Assembly (NCBI RefSeq): GCF_000745965.1
Contig: NZ_JQKI01000026.1
Coordinates: forward strand, 22,037 to 86,036
Length of the DNA: 64,000 bases
Reading direction: 5' to 3'
Source of the DNA: Edaphobacter aggregans DSM 19364
Lineage (GTDB): Bacteria > Acidobacteriota > Terriglobia > Terriglobales > Acidobacteriaceae
Position numbers and translations under genes: made by a program. Shown here one piece after another: positions 63,809-64,000 of the stretch. Positions within the stretch are counted from its first letter, which is position 1. The number at the start of each line of letters is the position of its first letter. The notes below the pieces were generated by a model, which saw nothing but the letters and a program-made list of their open reading frames with translations, had not been told where the DNA came from and did no database searches.

Positions 63809-64000
63809 GTGAGCAGAGGCATACGACTTCAGATTGAACTCAAGCAGCGAGATCGACAGCAGATCGATCAGTTGTTAGGAGGCGGGTTGCAGTCGGTACG
63901 CACGACATTGCGCGCCTTGGCCTTGCGTCAATTGGATCAGGGACAGTCCACGCCTGCGGTGGGAGCCAACCTGGGGCTTTCCGCCAAGGCGGTATGGCAG
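63809..64000 (+). CDS. IS630-like transposase or HTH protein, 5' part only
   Basis: GTG start and 64 codons to the window edge. A homeodomain-like HTH is visible (ALRQLDQGQSTPAVGANLGL, then SAKAVWQ), as at the start of IS630-family transposases. GC content rises again here, which suggests a separate insertion. The ends of the IS cannot be seen. Confidence 0.6.
   Translation, partial: MSRGIRLQIELKQRDRQQIDQLLGGGLQSVRTTLRALALRQLDQGQSTPAVGANLGLSAKAVWQ

Larger units (their letters stand above)
60187..64000. mobile_element. Second, lower-GC element abutting attR (incomplete)
   Basis: Base composition drops visibly past attR. Gene content is AlpA-like regulator, prim-pol/helicase and small unknown genes, typical of satellites or integrated plasmids. 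No integrase is in the window. It may be a second integrant at the same tRNA; its far end lies beyond 64000. Confidence 0.6.

Overview
The window is a GC-rich bacterial chromosome segment, most likely from Acidobacteriota (class Terriglobia, the Granulicella/Edaphobacter/Terriglobus type). This is inferred from the gene families: TonB receptors with an N-terminal carboxypeptidase-regulatory-like domain, a symporter-hydrolase-NamZ polypeptide, short palindromic repeats between genes, and heavy GC bias at third codon positions. No rRNA or other species-level marker is present.

Layout. 1-12.6 kb: a large fusion gene (sodium:solute symporter + serine hydrolase + NamZ-type muramidase), phoU, a siroheme-dependent sulfite/nitrite reductase preceded by what looks like a leaderless cysteine-rich leader peptide and an intrinsic terminator (an attenuator), a receiver-only response regulator, two siroheme synthesis genes, two frameshifted pseudogenes and phenylalanine hydroxylase. 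13-22 kb: an MFS transporter, yceI, a LuxR-type regulator with a degenerate receiver, a PilZ protein, and the translation cluster rpsP-khpA-rimM-(opposite-strand barrel gene)-trmD-rplS-rnhB. 22-44.8 kb: pdxH, a TonB receptor, a Tat-exported oxidoreductase, mtgA, a cupin, msrPQ, Ku and LigD (non-homologous end joining), a tyrosine degradation cluster (fahA, hpd and an amidinotransferase-fold gene), an RND efflux pump and a queuosine-precursor transporter.

44.9-60.2 kb: a 15.2 kb element integrated in tRNA-Glu(UUC), bounded by perfect 51 bp direct repeats. It carries a tyrosine integrase, an XRE regulator, a small HTH protein, a replication-initiator-like protein, SSB, a terminase small subunit, a DUF5681 protein, scaffold-like and ejection-like proteins and a beta-helix tail-spike-like protein. 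It has no large terminase, portal, major capsid or tail-tube gene that I can recognise. The size and gene set fit a phage satellite (PICI-like island); a deleted prophage is the main alternative.

60.2-64 kb: visibly lower-GC DNA begins directly at the right attachment repeat. It has an AlpA-like regulator, a prim-pol/RepA-type helicase fusion and small unknown genes, and it runs into a transposase-like gene cut by the window end. It is probably a second element stacked in tandem at the same tRNA.

The most notable observations are the cysteine attenuator before the reductase, the satellite-like element and its tandem neighbour, and the three-part transporter-enzyme fusion whose linker is built from in-frame palindromic repeats.
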